From an uncultured Clostridia bacterium (GTDB lineage Bacteria > Bacillota > Clostridia > TANB77 > CAG-508), in NCBI GenBank assembly GCA_934130025.1, contig CAKOXG010000023.1:1-20902 (forward strand): DNA of 20,902 nucleotides, in the 5' to 3' direction. Below, in pieces: positions 1 to 7,037 of the stretch. Under the pieces are notes generated by a model that did not search any database, had not been told where the DNA came from, and saw only the letters and a program-made list of their open reading frames with translations. Numbering within the stretch: the stretch's first letter is position 1; each line of letters starts with the position of its first letter. A program made the position numbers and the translations under genes.

Positions 1-55
1 TTATGTCTCCTTCTTTTCCCGAATTATCGGCCATTCGTTTTCCTTTTGTTGACAT
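1..55 (-). CDS. Start of an unidentified gene, cut by the window edge
   Basis: Only the first 18 codons are inside the window. They encode a short polar, Lys/Gly-rich N-terminus beginning MSTKGKRMADNSGKEGD. The start is well supported: the minus strand carries AAGGAGG 9 bases before the ATG, and a plausible promoter lies at 141-169. The product cannot be identified from so few residues. Codon 7 is CGA, so arginine CGN codons other than CGG are used here. Confidence 0.6.
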   Translation of the reverse strand, partial: MSTKGKRMADNSGKEGDI

Positions 56-140
56 TTTATTTCTTTCCTCCTTAAATGTTGTTTATATACTATATAAAAA
101 CTAATTTTCATTTTTTGTTTTCAGCATGGTATTCACTATT

Positions 141-169
141 ATAATATCAATTTTACAATAAAAGTTCAA
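141..169 (-). promoter_or_regulatory. Putative sigma-A promoter for the leftward partial gene
   Basis: The minus strand reads TTGAAC, a 17-base spacer, then TATTAT, about 85 bases upstream of the gene that starts at 55. The spacing is ideal and both boxes are near consensus. In DNA this AT-rich such matches also arise by chance. Confidence 0.4.
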
Positions 170-232
170 TACTTTTGATTATATTCATACACTTTTTTCG
201 ACTTTTTTCTAATTTTTATTTATATTATTAAG

Positions 233-408
233 TAATCTACTTAATGATAAACTTAATTAATTGATTTTCTTGCAACACTGTATATTTTCAGCTTTTTCTT
301 TACTTTTTTATGAGTTTAATTTATAACTACAATTTTTCTTTTTATTTTTGATCTTTTGCTATCGTTTGATATAATGTGTTTTGTAAATGTTAATCATTAA
401 GTAGATTA
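233..408. repeat. Pair of inverted 20-bp repeats in the intergenic spacer
   Basis: A 20-base arm at 233-252 is the reverse complement of 389-408 with one mismatch; the core ATCATTAAGTAGATTA is a perfect 16-base match (233-248 against 393-408). The interior is AT-rich without an ORF. TTAAG occurs just outside each end (228-232 and 411-415). The arrangement could be a tiny MITE-like element or two copies of an operator. No gene lies between them. Confidence 0.5.
348..375 (+). promoter_or_regulatory. Possible plus-strand promoter facing a terminator
   Basis: TTGATC (348-353), a 16-base spacer and a perfect TATAAT (370-375) precede a stretch that runs into the hairpin terminator at 434-471. No protein gene follows on the plus strand. 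If active it would give a short RNA of roughly 90 bases containing the right arm of the inverted repeat. Chance occurrence is quite possible in this AT-rich spacer. Confidence 0.25.
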
Positions 409-433
409 ATTTAAGAAAATTTATATAATTTTT

Positions 434-471
434 AAAAACTTCTCATGATATTTCTACCACGAGAAGTTTTT
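434..471. terminator. Bidirectional intrinsic terminator
   Basis: An 11-base perfect stem (AAAAACTTCTC at 434-444 with GAGAAGTTTTT at 461-471) has a 16-base loop, with T-runs leaving on both strands. It directly follows the stop codon of the Alg13-like gene, so it ends that leftward transcript. It could also end a short plus-strand transcript. Confidence 0.8.
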
Positions 472-968
472 TATCCTAATATATTTATTTCTTTTTCCAA
501 TTGACTTAAGAAAAACTTTTTATTTGACTTAAACACTGCTGGTGTAAAGCTTTTTGCTTGTTCCAATAGCTCATCTAGTTTATTAAAGTCCTCCAGTGCT
601 AATATATATCGTTTTTTTGCAAAGTTATCTAAAATTTGCAGTTGATGGTCATTTACGTGTTCTCCATATTGTTTTAGTCTTGCTGCAGCTATTATTTTTT
701 TCCCTTTTTTTAGTGCCGTTAGTATTGTTCCAACCCCTGCATGGCATATTATTATATCTGCTTTGTCTATTAAATCTTCAAAATCTTTTACAGACATATA
801 GTCTATTATTTTCATGTTTTTTGATTCAAATTTTGTACTTCCTGCTTGTACTATTATTTCTTCTTTTTCATCAATCTTTCCTTCGTCTATTTTTTTCTGT
901 ATGGCTTCAAGCAGCCTTGGGAATTTTTTATCTTGCGTTCCAAGTATAACAAATATCATATTTAACAT
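471..968 (-). CDS. Alg13/PssE-like glycosyltransferase subunit (GT28 C-terminal domain)
   Basis: This 165-residue protein is a single GT28 C-terminal Rossmann domain of the type seen in eukaryotic Alg13 and in bacterial PssE/Cps14G. It starts with the typical FVILGTQ strand, and has a central HAGVGTI nucleotide-sugar loop and a later NDHQ motif. Family members bind the UDP-sugar and work only with an Alg14/PssD membrane partner, which is the gene immediately upstream (22-base gap). The pair probably adds a sugar to a lipid-linked glycan on the cytoplasmic face. Two starts compete: ATG at 968 lies 4 bases after AAGGA, and ATG three codons later fits homologues better (MIFVILGT). The exact sugar cannot be told. 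Confidence 0.85.
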   Translation of the reverse strand: MLNMIFVILGTQDKKFPRLLEAIQKKIDEGKIDEKEEIIVQAGSTKFESKNMKIIDYMSVKDFEDLIDKADIIICHAGVGTILTALKKGKKIIAAARLKQYGEHVNDHQLQILDNFAKKRYILALEDFNKLDELLEQAKSFTPAVFKSNKKFFLSQLEKEINILG

Positions 969-990
969 CTCTTCCTTTTGGCTTTAATTT

Positions 991-1998
991 TTAATATATC
1001 CAGCCCCAACACACAGATTTAGGATAAACTTTGTGCATCTCTTCCCATTGTACTACAAATGTGTCTGCAATTGGGTATACTAGCCTTCCCGCAACTGTTC
1101 CTGTCGTTCTGTTTGCAAATGTTTCTATAAATATTACCTTGCTTCCAAATATTTTTGCTATATAGCACATTGGCACCGCAGTGTGTGTTCCTGTTGTAAC
1201 TACTACTTCTGGTTGGTATTTAAAGAAATAATGCAGGCTTATAAAGCAGTTTGCTATGAATTTAAATGGATATGTTAATAAATTTTTTTTCGTTCCATAT
1301 ATTAAAAAGCTTATTCTTTCTCTATAGTCTTCTTTTAAACTGTCGTCTACCTTTGTTTTTTCGGTTATTATATAATAGTCAAATTTTTTGAATAGTGGTT
1401 TTATTTGCATTAATTCATTAAGATGCCCACCTGTGCTTGCAATGAATACAACTTTTCTTCTTTTTTCAGTTTTTTCATTCTTTTCTGCAAGTTCTCTAGG
1501 TTTTTGGTTTTTTGGGCTCTTTATTTTACAAATAATGACATATGTTAAAAGTATTATTAAAATTCCTATGGATGCTCCAAATGTATCTAAGCAAACATCT
1601 ATAAATTCTCCGCTTCTACCAGGTATAAATAGCTGATGAAATTCGTCTGTTAAGGCATACATAAAGCAAAATAAAACGCTAAAGTCAAATTTATACGCGG
1701 TTTCTCCTTTAAATGTTAATGCACAGCACATTGTAAGTACTCCAAGTAGCATATAAATAGAAAAGTGAGCTCCTTTTCTTACAAAATACTGCATATATGA
1801 TACTGTTTGTTCTTTTTCATGTTCAGGCATATTTTTTCCGCCATCAAATGTATCTAACAAAAAACTTGCAACCTTTTTGCTTACTCCAGATGATTTTTCC
1901 GCGTTTTGATTTGAAAATATAAATATTTGCCTACAAACTATTATTATTGCAATTATTAACAAATATCTTGTTATATGTCTTAGAATGTTTTTGTTCAT
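991..1998 (-). CDS. VanZ-domain / Alg14 (PssD)-like glycosyltransferase fusion
   Basis: This 335-residue protein has two parts. Residues 1 to about 160 form a VanZ-like membrane domain: several hydrophobic helices, an FSNQNAEKS segment, RKGAHFSIYMLLG, and DEFHQLFIPGRSGEFID. From about residue 180 it is an Alg14/PssD-type domain with FIASTGGHLNELMQI, VVTTGTHTAVPMCYIAK and the ending CWGWIY. Alg14/PssD normally has one N-terminal membrane anchor that recruits the Alg13/PssE catalytic partner to the membrane. Here the anchor seems replaced by a whole VanZ domain. The next gene encodes the Alg13-like partner. VanZ domains are linked to teicoplanin resistance and envelope processes, with unclear biochemistry. 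AAAGGA lies about 10 bases before the ATG. Confidence 0.85.
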   Translation of the reverse strand: MNKNILRHITRYLLIIAIIIVCRQIFIFSNQNAEKSSGVSKKVASFLLDTFDGGKNMPEHEKEQTVSYMQYFVRKGAHFSIYMLLGVLTMCCALTFKGETAYKFDFSVLFCFMYALTDEFHQLFIPGRSGEFIDVCLDTFGASIGILIILLTYVIICKIKSPKNQKPRELAEKNEKTEKRRKVVFIASTGGHLNELMQIKPLFKKFDYYIITEKTKVDDSLKEDYRERISFLIYGTKKNLLTYPFKFIANCFISLHYFFKYQPEVVVTTGTHTAVPMCYIAKIFGSKVIFIETFANRTTGTVAGRLVYPIADTFVVQWEEMHKVYPKSVCWGWIY

Positions 1999-2079
1999 TA
2001 AAGTTTTATCCTTTCACTTTTAAATACTTCTGCATTTTTTAACTATTATATTTTTCATTTGCAATTCAAAACTTTTAAT

Positions 2080-3804
2080 CTACATTTTATCTGGCACTTG
2101 TATTCCAAGTAAGTTTAATCCTCTTTCTAATACTGTTTTAACAATATATGTGATATATAATCTTGCATCTTGTAGTTCTTTTTCTTCACATATTATATGG
2201 TTATTGTTATAAAAACCACTAAATTGTTTTGCAAGAGTTATTAGGTACCTTGCAAGTATTGATGGTTCTTCTTTTCTTGTTACATTTTCAAGTGTTTCTT
2301 CAAAATTATAAATAGTACCCAATATGTTTTTTGAATCTTCATCATCTAATTTTGATACATTTATGTTCTTTGCCTCTGGTATATACCCTGCTTTTTCCAA
2401 TACACTTTTTGCACGTACAACCGTGTATTGAATATATGGTCCTGTTTCCCCATTAAAGTTTAACATTGTGTCCCAATCAAATATCTCATCTTTTATTCTG
2501 CTATTTGATAAATCGTTAAATATTACAGCACCTACACCTACTCTTTTTGCTACTTCATCTTTATTTTCTAGGTTTGGATTTTTCTCTTCTATTATTGCCT
2601 TGCTTTTTTCTATTGCTTCTTTTAGTAGGTCCTCAAGCTTTATTACCTTTCCTTCTCTTGTTGACATTTTTCCGGTTTTTAGTAATATCATTCCAAAAGG
2701 AACATGGATTAGGCCATCTGTGTATTTTTTATCTATTCCTAATAATTTAGCAACTTCGAATACCTGCTTAAAATGTAGCACCTGCTCATATGATGTTAGG
2801 TAAAGTGCTTTGTCAAAATCATATGTTCTTGCTCTATATAGTATTGCAGCTAAATCTCTTGTTGCATATGTAGTTGATCCATTTGATTTTATTATTAAAC
2901 AAGGTGGCATTCCTTTATCATCTAAATTTATTACTTTTGCACCTTCTGATTCTACTAGCCTTCCCGTTTTTTTAAGTATGCTTATTACCTCTGGCATTTT
3001 ATCAGAATAGAATGCTTCTCCATTTAAAGAATCAAATTTTGTTCCTAATATATCATATATCTTTTGAAACTCTTTCAAGCTTAAATTTCTAAATTTCTGC
3101 CATAGCTCTACACAATATGAATCCCCATCTTCTAGTTTTTTGAAGTTATTTCTACATTCTTCTAATACACTTTCATCTTCCTTGCACAAATTATTTATTC
3201 TTATATAAATTTTTGTAAGCTCATCTATTGGGTTTTCTTCTATATTGTACTCATCGCTCCATCTTTTATATCCTTCTATTAGCTTTCCAAATTGCGTTCC
3301 ATAGTCTCCTAAATGGTTTATTCCTGTTACATTGTAGCCTAGGTATTTATATATGTTATATAAAGCGCCTCCAATTACTGTAGAACGCAAGTGCCCTATA
3401 TGAAAAGGCTTTGCTATGTTTGGTGATGAATAATCTATTACTATATTTTTAGGATTTTTTTGTACTTTTGCTCCAAAGTTTTCTCTTTTCTCATCAAATT
3501 CGTTTATAACTTCTTGTGCAAGAGCTTTTTTCTTTAAATCAAAGTTTAAAAATCCATTAATTGCTGTAACATTTGCTATAATCGTATTTTCGTCTTCGAC
3601 TATCCTTACCTGAATTTTTTCTTGTAATTCATTTGCAATTATAACAGGTGATTTTTTCATTTCTTTTGCAAGTACAAAGCATGGAAACGCAAAATCACCA
3701 TTAGAGGCGTCTTTTGGCACCTCTATATTATCTAATATATTCTCTTTTGGAAGGTTTGCCGCTTCGGCAATTTTTTCTGCTAAAATTTCTTTAAAATCTT
3801 TCAC
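2080..3804 (-). CDS. argS: Arginyl-tRNA synthetase
   Basis: This is a full-length (574 aa) class Ia synthetase charging tRNA-Arg with arginine. It has the N-terminal Arg-tRNA-synthetase additional domain, the class I HIGH signature in SSPNIAKPFHIGHLRST (HIGH at 135-138), the KMSTREG signature loop in the second half, and a C-terminal DALR anticodon-binding domain. The start is GTG, with GGAG 8 bases before it. It lies 39 bases downstream of the phosphofructokinase gene with no terminator between, so the two are probably cotranscribed. The enzyme is relevant to the CGG anomaly in this window because it supplies arginine to whichever tRNAs read CGN codons. Confidence 0.97.
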   Translation of the reverse strand: MKDFKEILAEKIAEAANLPKENILDNIEVPKDASNGDFAFPCFVLAKEMKKSPVIIANELQEKIQVRIVEDENTIIANVTAINGFLNFDLKKKALAQEVINEFDEKRENFGAKVQKNPKNIVIDYSSPNIAKPFHIGHLRSTVIGGALYNIYKYLGYNVTGINHLGDYGTQFGKLIEGYKRWSDEYNIEENPIDELTKIYIRINNLCKEDESVLEECRNNFKKLEDGDSYCVELWQKFRNLSLKEFQKIYDILGTKFDSLNGEAFYSDKMPEVISILKKTGRLVESEGAKVINLDDKGMPPCLIIKSNGSTTYATRDLAAILYRARTYDFDKALYLTSYEQVLHFKQVFEVAKLLGIDKKYTDGLIHVPFGMILLKTGKMSTREGKVIKLEDLLKEAIEKSKAIIEEKNPNLENKDEVAKRVGVGAVIFNDLSNSRIKDEIFDWDTMLNFNGETGPYIQYTVVRAKSVLEKAGYIPEAKNINVSKLDDEDSKNILGTIYNFEETLENVTRKEEPSILARYLITLAKQFSGFYNNNHIICEEKELQDARLYITYIVKTVLERGLNLLGIQVPDKM

Positions 3805-3843
3805 TTTTATTGCTCCATTCTTATGCCATAAGGCTAAATATTT

Positions 3844-4989
3844 TTAATCTCCTAAACAAATTCCTATATCTCTAGCTGTTTTTACTAAATCATCATTCAT
3901 TGTTACTTTTCTTAAGTTGCTCTCAGGAGTATTTCCAGATACTGCGCCTATTTCTTTGTTGTTACCAACTACATCTTCTAGAGAAGCATAGTCTAGCTTT
4001 CCATTTTTTATAACTGCAATTGTTCCAAACTTTCCTTCCATTGCAAGTTCCATTGCCTTTGCTCCATATTTTGTAGATAGCACTCTATCAAAAGCAGTTG
4101 GAGTTCCTCCTCTTTGCATGTATCCTAATACTGTGCATCTAGCCTCAAAACCTGTTAATGCTTCTAATTCTTTTGCAACTTTTTGTCCAGCTCCCCCTAA
4201 TTTATTATTATCTACTCCTTTACCGTTATTTCTGACATTTTCCACAGTAAGTGTTCCTCCTTTTGGAATTGCACCTTCTGCAACAACTACAATACTGAAA
4301 TGTTTGCCCTTATTGCTTCTTTCTTGTATTTTCTTCACAGCTGAATTTATGTCATATGGTATTTCTGGAATTAACGCTATATCAGCTCCACCTGCTATTG
4401 CAGATTCTAGTGCAATCCATCCAGCATACCTTCCCATTACCTCTAGTACCATTATTCTATGGTGAGTTTCACCTGTTGTATGAAGCCTGTCCAATGCTTC
4501 TGATGCAACAGATACAGCTGTATTGTATCCAAAGGTTATTTCAGTACATGCAACATCATTATCTATTGTTTTTGGAACTCCTATTACATTCATTCCCTTA
4601 ACAAAGAAATCTCTTGCAGATTTTTGTGTTCCATCTCCTCCTAAAGTAAATACACAATCGAATCCATCATCTTTCACGTTTTGCACACATTTATCTGATA
4701 AATCTTGGTATTCCACTTCTCCATTTGGAAGTGTAACTTTATAGTTAAATACATTTGCATTTGTTGATGAACCTATTATAGAGCCTCCTCTTGGCAATAT
4801 TCCTGACGCAATTTTATTTTCGCTAGTACTAAGCTTTACAAAATCATTATTTAAAAGCCCTCTATAACCTTCTATAAAGCCATAACATTCTATCCCATTT
4901 TGTTCAGCCGTTTTTACTATTGCACGTATTACCGCATTAAAACCTGAAACATCTCCTCCATTTGCAAGTATTGCTACTTTTTTTATCAT
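3844..4989 (-). CDS. pfkA: 6-phosphofructokinase with mixed donor signature
   Basis: This cytoplasmic glycolytic enzyme phosphorylates fructose 6-phosphate at C1. Its 381 residues carry GGDGT (117-121), PKTIDND (139-145), MGRYAGW and a C-terminal YMQRGGTPTAFDR substrate loop. The two residues known to set the phosphoryl donor disagree: Gly at the GGDG position is typical of ATP enzymes, while Lys in PKTIDND is typical of pyrophosphate enzymes. Gly/Lys combinations occur in a mixed PFK subgroup, so ATP or PPi use is open. The first nucleotide loop reads GGDVSG, where most relatives have GGDxPG. A strong GGAGG lies 8 bases before the ATG, and a promoter lies at 5053-5080. argS follows. Confidence 0.93.
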   Translation of the reverse strand: MIKKVAILANGGDVSGFNAVIRAIVKTAEQNGIECYGFIEGYRGLLNNDFVKLSTSENKIASGILPRGGSIIGSSTNANVFNYKVTLPNGEVEYQDLSDKCVQNVKDDGFDCVFTLGGDGTQKSARDFFVKGMNVIGVPKTIDNDVACTEITFGYNTAVSVASEALDRLHTTGETHHRIMVLEVMGRYAGWIALESAIAGGADIALIPEIPYDINSAVKKIQERSNKGKHFSIVVVAEGAIPKGGTLTVENVRNNGKGVDNNKLGGAGQKVAKELEALTGFEARCTVLGYMQRGGTPTAFDRVLSTKYGAKAMELAMEGKFGTIAVIKNGKLDYASLEDVVGNNKEIGAVSGNTPESNLRKVTMNDDLVKTARDIGICLGD

Positions 4990-5052
4990 TTTTGTTACCT
5001 CCTAAGTTTAACATTTGTTACTTTATTATTTCCATAAATTTCATTCTTAACC

Positions 5053-5080
5053 ATTATATCAAAATATTCAAATATTTCAA
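5053..5080 (-). promoter_or_regulatory. Sigma-A-type promoter upstream of pfkA-argS
   Basis: The minus strand shows TTGAAA, a 16-base spacer and a perfect TATAAT preceded by TGA (extended -10). It lies about 64 bases upstream of the pfkA start codon. It is the best promoter in the spoIIIAH-pfkA gap and probably drives pfkA-argS, possibly also the downstream VanZ/Alg14 pair. Confidence 0.6.
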
Positions 5081-5110
5081 GATTTTACGGGAAATTTCAT
5101 GCTTTTATGT

Positions 5111-5127
5111 GCTTGCCAGCAGCAAGC
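5111..5127. other. Perfect GC-rich hairpin after spoIIIAH
   Basis: GCTTGC (5111-5116) and GCAAGC (5122-5127) form a perfect 6-base stem around CAGCA, 24 bases beyond the spoIIIAH stop and upstream of the pfkA promoter. Neither strand has a T-run after it, so it is not a standard intrinsic terminator. It may be a weak terminator, a transcript 3' end, or a protein-binding palindrome. Confidence 0.35.
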
Positions 5128-5150
5128 TACACTTTGAATTTTCATATTTA

Positions 5151-5771
5151 TTATTTTTTGCTAATATGTATATTTTCTATCTCCACTTTTAATTCTCTTG
5201 TTACTATGTTTTGAACCTGTGCAATTTGTTCTTGTGATAAATCATTTGCCTTTATTATTATGTTCACGCTTTCTCCATTTATAAATATTATCACATCTTC
5301 AATTCCCTTATTCTTTATCAGATTTTCTGCTATCATTATGGAATTTTTTATATCATTTATTTTCTTTATTTCATTTTGGGCTATTTCTCTTTGAGCCTCA
5401 GAAATAGTTGTATTTTGCAATATCTTTTGGTAGCTTTCAATCATCTGTGAATACATTTTTTCTCTTTCTAATCTAGATTCTGCAAAATACTGTAATTCTT
5501 GGTCTTCATCTGCCTTTACCGATGTTTGCACTTGATTTTCTTCTATTTTGTTCTCTTCTATTTTATTCTCCTCTATTTTATTCTCCTCATCAACATTAGA
5601 ACTGCTGACCAATGTAGCGTCTCCAAGCCCTGCATATTTTTCCGAATCAGTAAGAGCTGCTGTATCTAATGTTTGTTTTATATTTGTTGTGTAATTCATG
5701 TACCCAGCTGCAATAAGCATAACTGCAATTACAGAAATAACAATTTGGTTTCTTTTTAAAACTTTCTTCAT
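5151..5771 (-). CDS. spoIIIAH: Stage III sporulation protein AH
   Basis: SpoIIIAH is the mother-cell half of the SpoIIIA-SpoIIQ channel that joins mother cell and forespore after engulfment. The protein has a basic N-terminus (MKKVLKRNQ), one transmembrane helix at about 9-27, a low-complexity linker with four EENKI-like repeats, and a C-terminal EscJ/YscJ-like ring-building domain. It is the last gene of the spoIIIA operon, 25 bases after spoIIIAG. I chose the ATG at 5771 (206 aa): AAGGA lies 10 bases before it. A TTG two codons upstream would be too close to that site. Confidence 0.93.
   Translation of the reverse strand: MKKVLKRNQIVISVIAVMLIAAGYMNYTTNIKQTLDTAALTDSEKYAGLGDATLVSSSNVDEENKIEENKIEENKIEENQVQTSVKADEDQELQYFAESRLEREKMYSQMIESYQKILQNTTISEAQREIAQNEIKKINDIKNSIMIAENLIKNKGIEDVIIFINGESVNIIIKANDLSQEQIAQVQNIVTRELKVEIENIHISKK
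5529..5588 (-). repeat. Four tandem 15-bp units inside spoIIIAH
   Basis: Four in-phase 15-base units encode EENKI, EENKI, EENKI and a diverged EENQV in the linker between the membrane helix and the ring domain of SpoIIIAH. Two units (5559-5573 and 5574-5588) are identical at the base level and the third differs at two positions. This suggests recent slippage. The unit is a multiple of three, so copy-number changes alter linker length without breaking the frame. Confidence 0.85.
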
Positions 5772-5796
5772 ATTCAATCTTTCCTTCCCTTTATAT

Positions 5797-6403
5797 TTAT
5801 TTCAATTCGAGTACTTGAATTTTATATGTAGCAATTCCAGTTACTGCTTCTACAGCTTGAATTATATTTGTTTTTATGTTTGCATCTCCTGCACCTTCTG
5901 CAGCAATTATAGCTCCTTCTATAGCTGGATTAATTACAGATTGTGTTATTGGCGTTTTTACTCCATCTGTTTCTTTGTAAATTATGTCTTTTTTACTTGT
6001 AGTTTCATTAACAATTCTTGTACCTCCCCCAGAATCTTTTTCCTCTGTTGTGCTAGTGCTAGAATCCTCATCATACATTGGAATTATTTGGCTTGTTTTT
6101 GAGTATGTAATCATCACCTTAACTCTTCCCACTCCCTTAACATTTGACAAAATATCTTCAAGTTTTTCTTCCACATTGTCTTTTGCATTTTGCTCAGCAT
6201 CATATGAGCCTTGGGTATTTTCGGCTTCTGCTAATTTCCTTGATGATTCTGTATTAGTGCTATCTTTTTTATTATTCCCGAGTTTTTAAAATATAGTTTA
6301 TTGCAACAACCGTTACAATTAATATAATTACAAAAGAAGCTAAGTTTTCAATTTTCTTTTTATTTGTACCTTCCTTTATTTTGTTAATCTTTTCTCTTAA
6401 CAT
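5797..6403 (-). CDS. spoIIIAG: Stage III sporulation protein AG, needing a +1 shift at CGG
   Basis: SpoIIIAG forms a large ring in the mother-cell membrane as part of the SpoIIIA channel. Translation starts at ATG 6403, with AAGGAGG 6 bases before it, overlapping the spoIIIAF stop. The first frame encodes a cytoplasmic tail and one membrane helix (about 22-39). It then meets CGG at codon 42 and stops two codons later (43 aa). Skipping one base at CGG, so that C-GGG is one glycine, gives KTGNNKKDS and continues without a stop into the ring domain (VKGVGRVKVMITYS, then INPAIEGAIIAAEGAGD). The restored protein is 201 aa, close to known SpoIIIAG. A real pseudogene or sequencing error is the alternative. 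Confidence 0.85.
6278..6280 (-). other. +1 recoding site: CGG codon 42 of spoIIIAG
   Basis: The zero frame reads ACT CGG GAA TAA; the restored frame reads ACT, C-GGG, AAT, AAT. The site lies just after the membrane helix. The nearby T4A5 run could also host an insertion (giving KLGNN instead of KTGNN), but the CGG reading matches the other five sites. Confidence 0.8.
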
Positions 6404-6414
6404 AAGTAACCTCC

Positions 6415-7014
6415 TTAACTTATATCAATGTTCTTCTCATCAATATCATATGTTTTGCTTAAGTATTCCTTAATTTTGTTTAATTCTTCATTTTCAATAT
6501 TTTCCTTTTGCAGCTTACTTTGTTTTTCCTTTATCGTTATCTCATTTATCTTAACTGAATTTATTTGTTTACTTTCCTCTTCCTTAACCTTTTTTTGATT
6601 TAATTTTAAGCTTATTTTTTCAATTGTATAATTTTCATCATCTGCTGCAATTATAAATATATCTGTTGCATTATACCCTTTTCCCTCAATTTTTGCTTCT
6701 ATGTCTTGTTTTAAACTAGCTATATAAATATCCTTTACTGTTCTTGTATTATTATCTTCTATCTTTTTGGTTATATCATTGCTTTTACTCGACATCATTT
6801 TTTCATATGTTTCTGTATTAAAAATATTATTTATACTTACTTTTCCAATTTTCTGTATAAAAGGTGATACAACAGAAAACAGAATGTACACACCAATTAC
6901 AACTTTTACGTATTTTTTTATTCCGCCTTCTACAGGTATAAGCATTTCGATAATTGTACCAATTATAACTGCTACAATTATTCCTTGCCCCCAATTGCTA
7001 AGAAATTTTACCAT
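6415..7014 (-). CDS. spoIIIAF: Stage III sporulation protein AF
   Basis: The 199-residue SpoIIIAF has two N-terminal membrane helices (about 10-27 and 35-54) with the family's typical NWGQGIIVAVIIGTIIEMLIP stretch in between start and loop, then a Lys/Glu-rich soluble domain facing away from the membrane. It belongs to the SpoIIIA complex and is essential for sporulation in Bacillus subtilis; its precise role is unclear. The length matches the family (about 206 aa), there is no in-frame CGG, and the frame is intact. It starts 23 bases after the restored spoIIIAE stop and ends 11 bases before spoIIIAG. The upstream ribosome site (GAGGG) is rather distant. Confidence 0.9.
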   Translation of the reverse strand: MVKFLSNWGQGIIVAVIIGTIIEMLIPVEGGIKKYVKVVIGVYILFSVVSPFIQKIGKVSINNIFNTETYEKMMSSKSNDITKKIEDNNTRTVKDIYIASLKQDIEAKIEGKGYNATDIFIIAADDENYTIEKISLKLNQKKVKEEESKQINSVKINEITIKEKQSKLQKENIENEELNKIKEYLSKTYDIDEKNIDIS

Positions 7015-7037
7015 TTTTTCTCATCACATCCCTCTTT

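Noticed and set aside
596..949. Plus-strand hydrophobic ORFs opposite the minus-strand genes
   Set aside because: They are complementary-strand shadows of conserved genes, rich in Leu, Phe and Tyr, without ribosome sites or family motifs.
6283..6291. Homopolymer slippage (T4A5) as cause of the spoIIIAG break
   Set aside because: It could explain this break alone, but the other five have no comparable run at the break and share only CGG. The CGG reading also yields a sensible KTGNN segment.
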